From NCBI GenBank assembly GCA_963732405.1, contig CAVSZG010000001.1:1-64000 (forward strand): a DNA stretch of 64,000 bases, written 5' to 3'. Position 1 is the stretch's first letter; each line of letters opens with the position of its first letter. This stretch comes from JAUIAI01 sp963732405 (GTDB lineage Bacteria > Pseudomonadota > Gammaproteobacteria > Burkholderiales > Burkholderiaceae_E). Positions 62,776 to 64,000 of this stretch are shown here, one piece after another. Below the pieces are notes generated by a model. The model saw only the letters and a program-made list of their open reading frames with translations, ran no database searches and was not told the DNA's origin. The translations under genes and the position numbers were made by a program.

Positions 62776-62995
62776 GAAAGCGGCTGAGGAGTTCGTTGCT
62801 GACGATTCGTCCTTCGCCAGGGAATGGGCGAATTCCGCAAACCGATTCAGGTTCGATTGCGACGAGACCAGCGTGGTCGGCAAGCCCCTTGCGCGCCAAC
62901 TCGGATATCACCTGCCCGGCTGTCTTTTTTTCCTTTCGCGCAAGATCTTTCGCCGCGTAAAGCACGTCGTCTTCGATATCAAGGGTTGTACCCAT
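62756..62995 (-). CDS. vapB: VapB-family antitoxin
   Basis: 79 aa from the ATG at 62995. RHH: GTTLDIEDDVLYAAKDLARKEKKTAGQVISELARKGL. The toxin-binding tail is PESVCGIRPFPGEGRIVSNELLSRFRDEGGY. It precedes and slightly overlaps the broken vapC. Intact. Confidence 0.85.
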   Translation of the reverse strand: MGTTLDIEDDVLYAAKDLARKEKKTAGQVISELARKGLADHAGLVAIEPESVCGIRPFPGEGRIVSNELLSRFRDEGGY

Positions 62996-63067
62996 CATCT
63001 GACGCTTCGGCATCAAACATCAGATGTCGATTCCGACGCGATACCGGCGATCTCCACGCGTGATTCA

Positions 63068-63283
63068 TCAAGCGTGGAACCTTCCGTCTTGTACGATTGA
63101 GAATGTCTGACACGACGATACGGTGGAGTGTCCGTTCGAGAGTTCTTTCTTGCAGACGGAAATGATGAAATCTGTACTGATCTTGAATTCAGTGACGACA
63201 CCCCCGTCCTCCGATTCGCTGAAAGAATAGAGTTGAATCTGATCAACCACCCGATAAGAGTCGATCAGCCACAGCGCCCGCAT
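63068..63283 (-). CDS. Hypothetical small protein
   Basis: 71 aa. RALWLIDSYRVVDQIQLYSF, then GGVVTEFKISTDFIISVCKK. Strand-rich and composition fits a real gene or a fragment, but no family or ribosome site is convincing. Confidence 0.35.
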   Translation of the reverse strand: MRALWLIDSYRVVDQIQLYSFSESEDGGVVTEFKISTDFIISVCKKELSNGHSTVSSCQTFSIVQDGRFHA

Positions 63284-63316
63284 TCTTTTTATTCATGACT
63301 AGCGCAATTCAGGCAA

Positions 63317-63710
63317 TTAAAAATTAGAGGGCGCGCGGCGATCGTGAATGATGATCAATCGTGACCGCAATTTGGTGTCCAGTGCTTCCAGTTTGTAGAG
63401 CCGGCATAGTGGGTGTTCGTGCCTGCCATAGAAAAACCCGGTTCCCTGCCAGCGCTCGACCCATCGCGCAAATTCGGGATCAAACGCCTTCTTGGCCGAC
63501 CCATAGTGCCTCGATTTGAAAACGACAGGATCGACGCAAGTATCGTAAGCGGCATACAGGCGTCTGCTGCGGGCCAAGCGTTCCTATGAGGCGACGCGCA
63601 CCCATGCCCGCTCGAGGGTCGAGGTCGGACGGCGAAGACGAGACAACGTTTGCCACATAGCCTGCCAGGAATAAACAGGCGGTCGCCAGCGGAAGCAGGG
63701 GCGTTTTCAT
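63317..63710 (-). pseudogene. Exported hypothetical protein, frameshift plus nonsense codon
   Basis: An ATG at 63710 starts a signal peptide (KTPLLPLATACLFLAGYVA). The downstream part continues in another frame: LERAWVRVAS, then TAG where a Tyr codon is expected, then ERLARSRRLYAAYDTCVDPVVFKSRHYGSAKKAFD and a C-terminal FFYGRHEHPLCRLYKLEALD to 63317. Family unknown. Confidence 0.45.
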
Positions 63711-63907
63711 CTCGGAAGAGCGCGACGAGTGTGGGTTGTTGTGTGAGCCAGTGGGCCATTTACTGCCGACCGCTCGAGGCGACAGTTTAAGGGGTGGCGT
63801 CGACAACCCACGGTTTCGCTGGATTCCTCCCTCGGGGCGTTGCGGCGGATGAGGCGGCATTTCTGACCCCTTTCGCCAGTCCTGCCCACCTGAGCTAAAC
63901 TGATCGG

Positions 63908-64000
63908 ATGCGATCGATCCTGCGTGCCGTCCTGATCTGGCTCATGGCCTTGGCCATGCCGGTCCAGGGTCTGGCTGCGGCCAAGATGATCTTTTGCGGG
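63908..64000 (+). CDS. Exported protein, 5' part only
   Basis: 31 codons in the window from the ATG at 63908: RSILRAVLIWLMALAMPVQG, then LAAAKMIFCG. A Sec signal with likely cleavage after GLAA. The rest lies beyond the right edge. Confidence 0.6.
   Translation, partial: MRSILRAVLIWLMALAMPVQGLAAAKMIFCG

Overview
The window reads as a high-GC betaproteobacterial chromosome, probably Burkholderiales or a relative. The evidence is GlmU/GlmS sequence style, the surE-pcm-yqaA order, a liv-type branched-chain amino acid ABC operon that includes an acyl-CoA ligase, and an acdR-acdS pair. No database search was possible, so the taxon is an inference.

Left part (1-16.3 kb): ordinary, mostly intact chromosomal genes. 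On the minus strand lie surE, pcm and the start of yqaA; the last two are each broken by a one-base indel. Next come three small envelope genes (2.0-3.7 kb), a chimeric scar of a higB toxin fragment joined to the 3' end of ubiB, a DUF6279-type lipoprotein, glmU-glmS (UDP-GlcNAc synthesis), a small ferredoxin-fold protein, and the livK / acyl-CoA ligase / livF / livG / livM / livH operon.

Middle part (16.3-50 kb): an accessory region opened by a tyrosine recombinase directly upstream of livH. It is a mosaic of toxin-antitoxin modules: RHH-PIN, higBA, DUF4160-DUF2442, brnTA, parDE, an excisionase-like/PIN pair, two further RelE/HigB-type pairs, tacAT and ccdAB, plus several orphan fragments. 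Among them are dead pieces of a conjugative element (TraA-type relaxase/helicase, TraG tail, coiled-coil membrane protein, recombinase copy), a decayed IS3 element, and repeated blocks. Many repeated copies differ by internal deletions. A direct repeat of the livH 5' end at 16.05-16.33 and 39.48-39.78 kb brackets 23 kb of this material. Cargo includes a LysR-linked cupin/aldo-keto reductase cluster, a cytochrome P460 with a DUF4405 membrane partner, a NIPSNAP-truncated haemoglobin fusion, a cyclase with an APCDD1-like C-terminal domain next to an HxlR regulator, and two near-identical small secreted proteins of unknown function.

Right part (50-64 kb): a DUF945 protein, a di-heme cytochrome lipoprotein beside an IS91 remnant, a HutD/Ves protein, and two copies of the divergent acdR-acdS module (ACC deaminase and its Lrp-type regulator). 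A VOC protein and an AraC regulator separate the two copies. Then come a DUF2256 protein, an SDR lacking the YxxxK motif, an AAA/DUF4143 ATPase, a vapBC pair with a broken vapC, and the start of an exported protein that leaves the window.

Several frameshifts fall in homopolymer runs (pcm A6, tacT G6, acdR copy 1 A7), so some apparent pseudogenes may be sequencing errors. The frameshift shared by both TraA copies, the in-frame nonsense codons and the internal deletions look like real decay.
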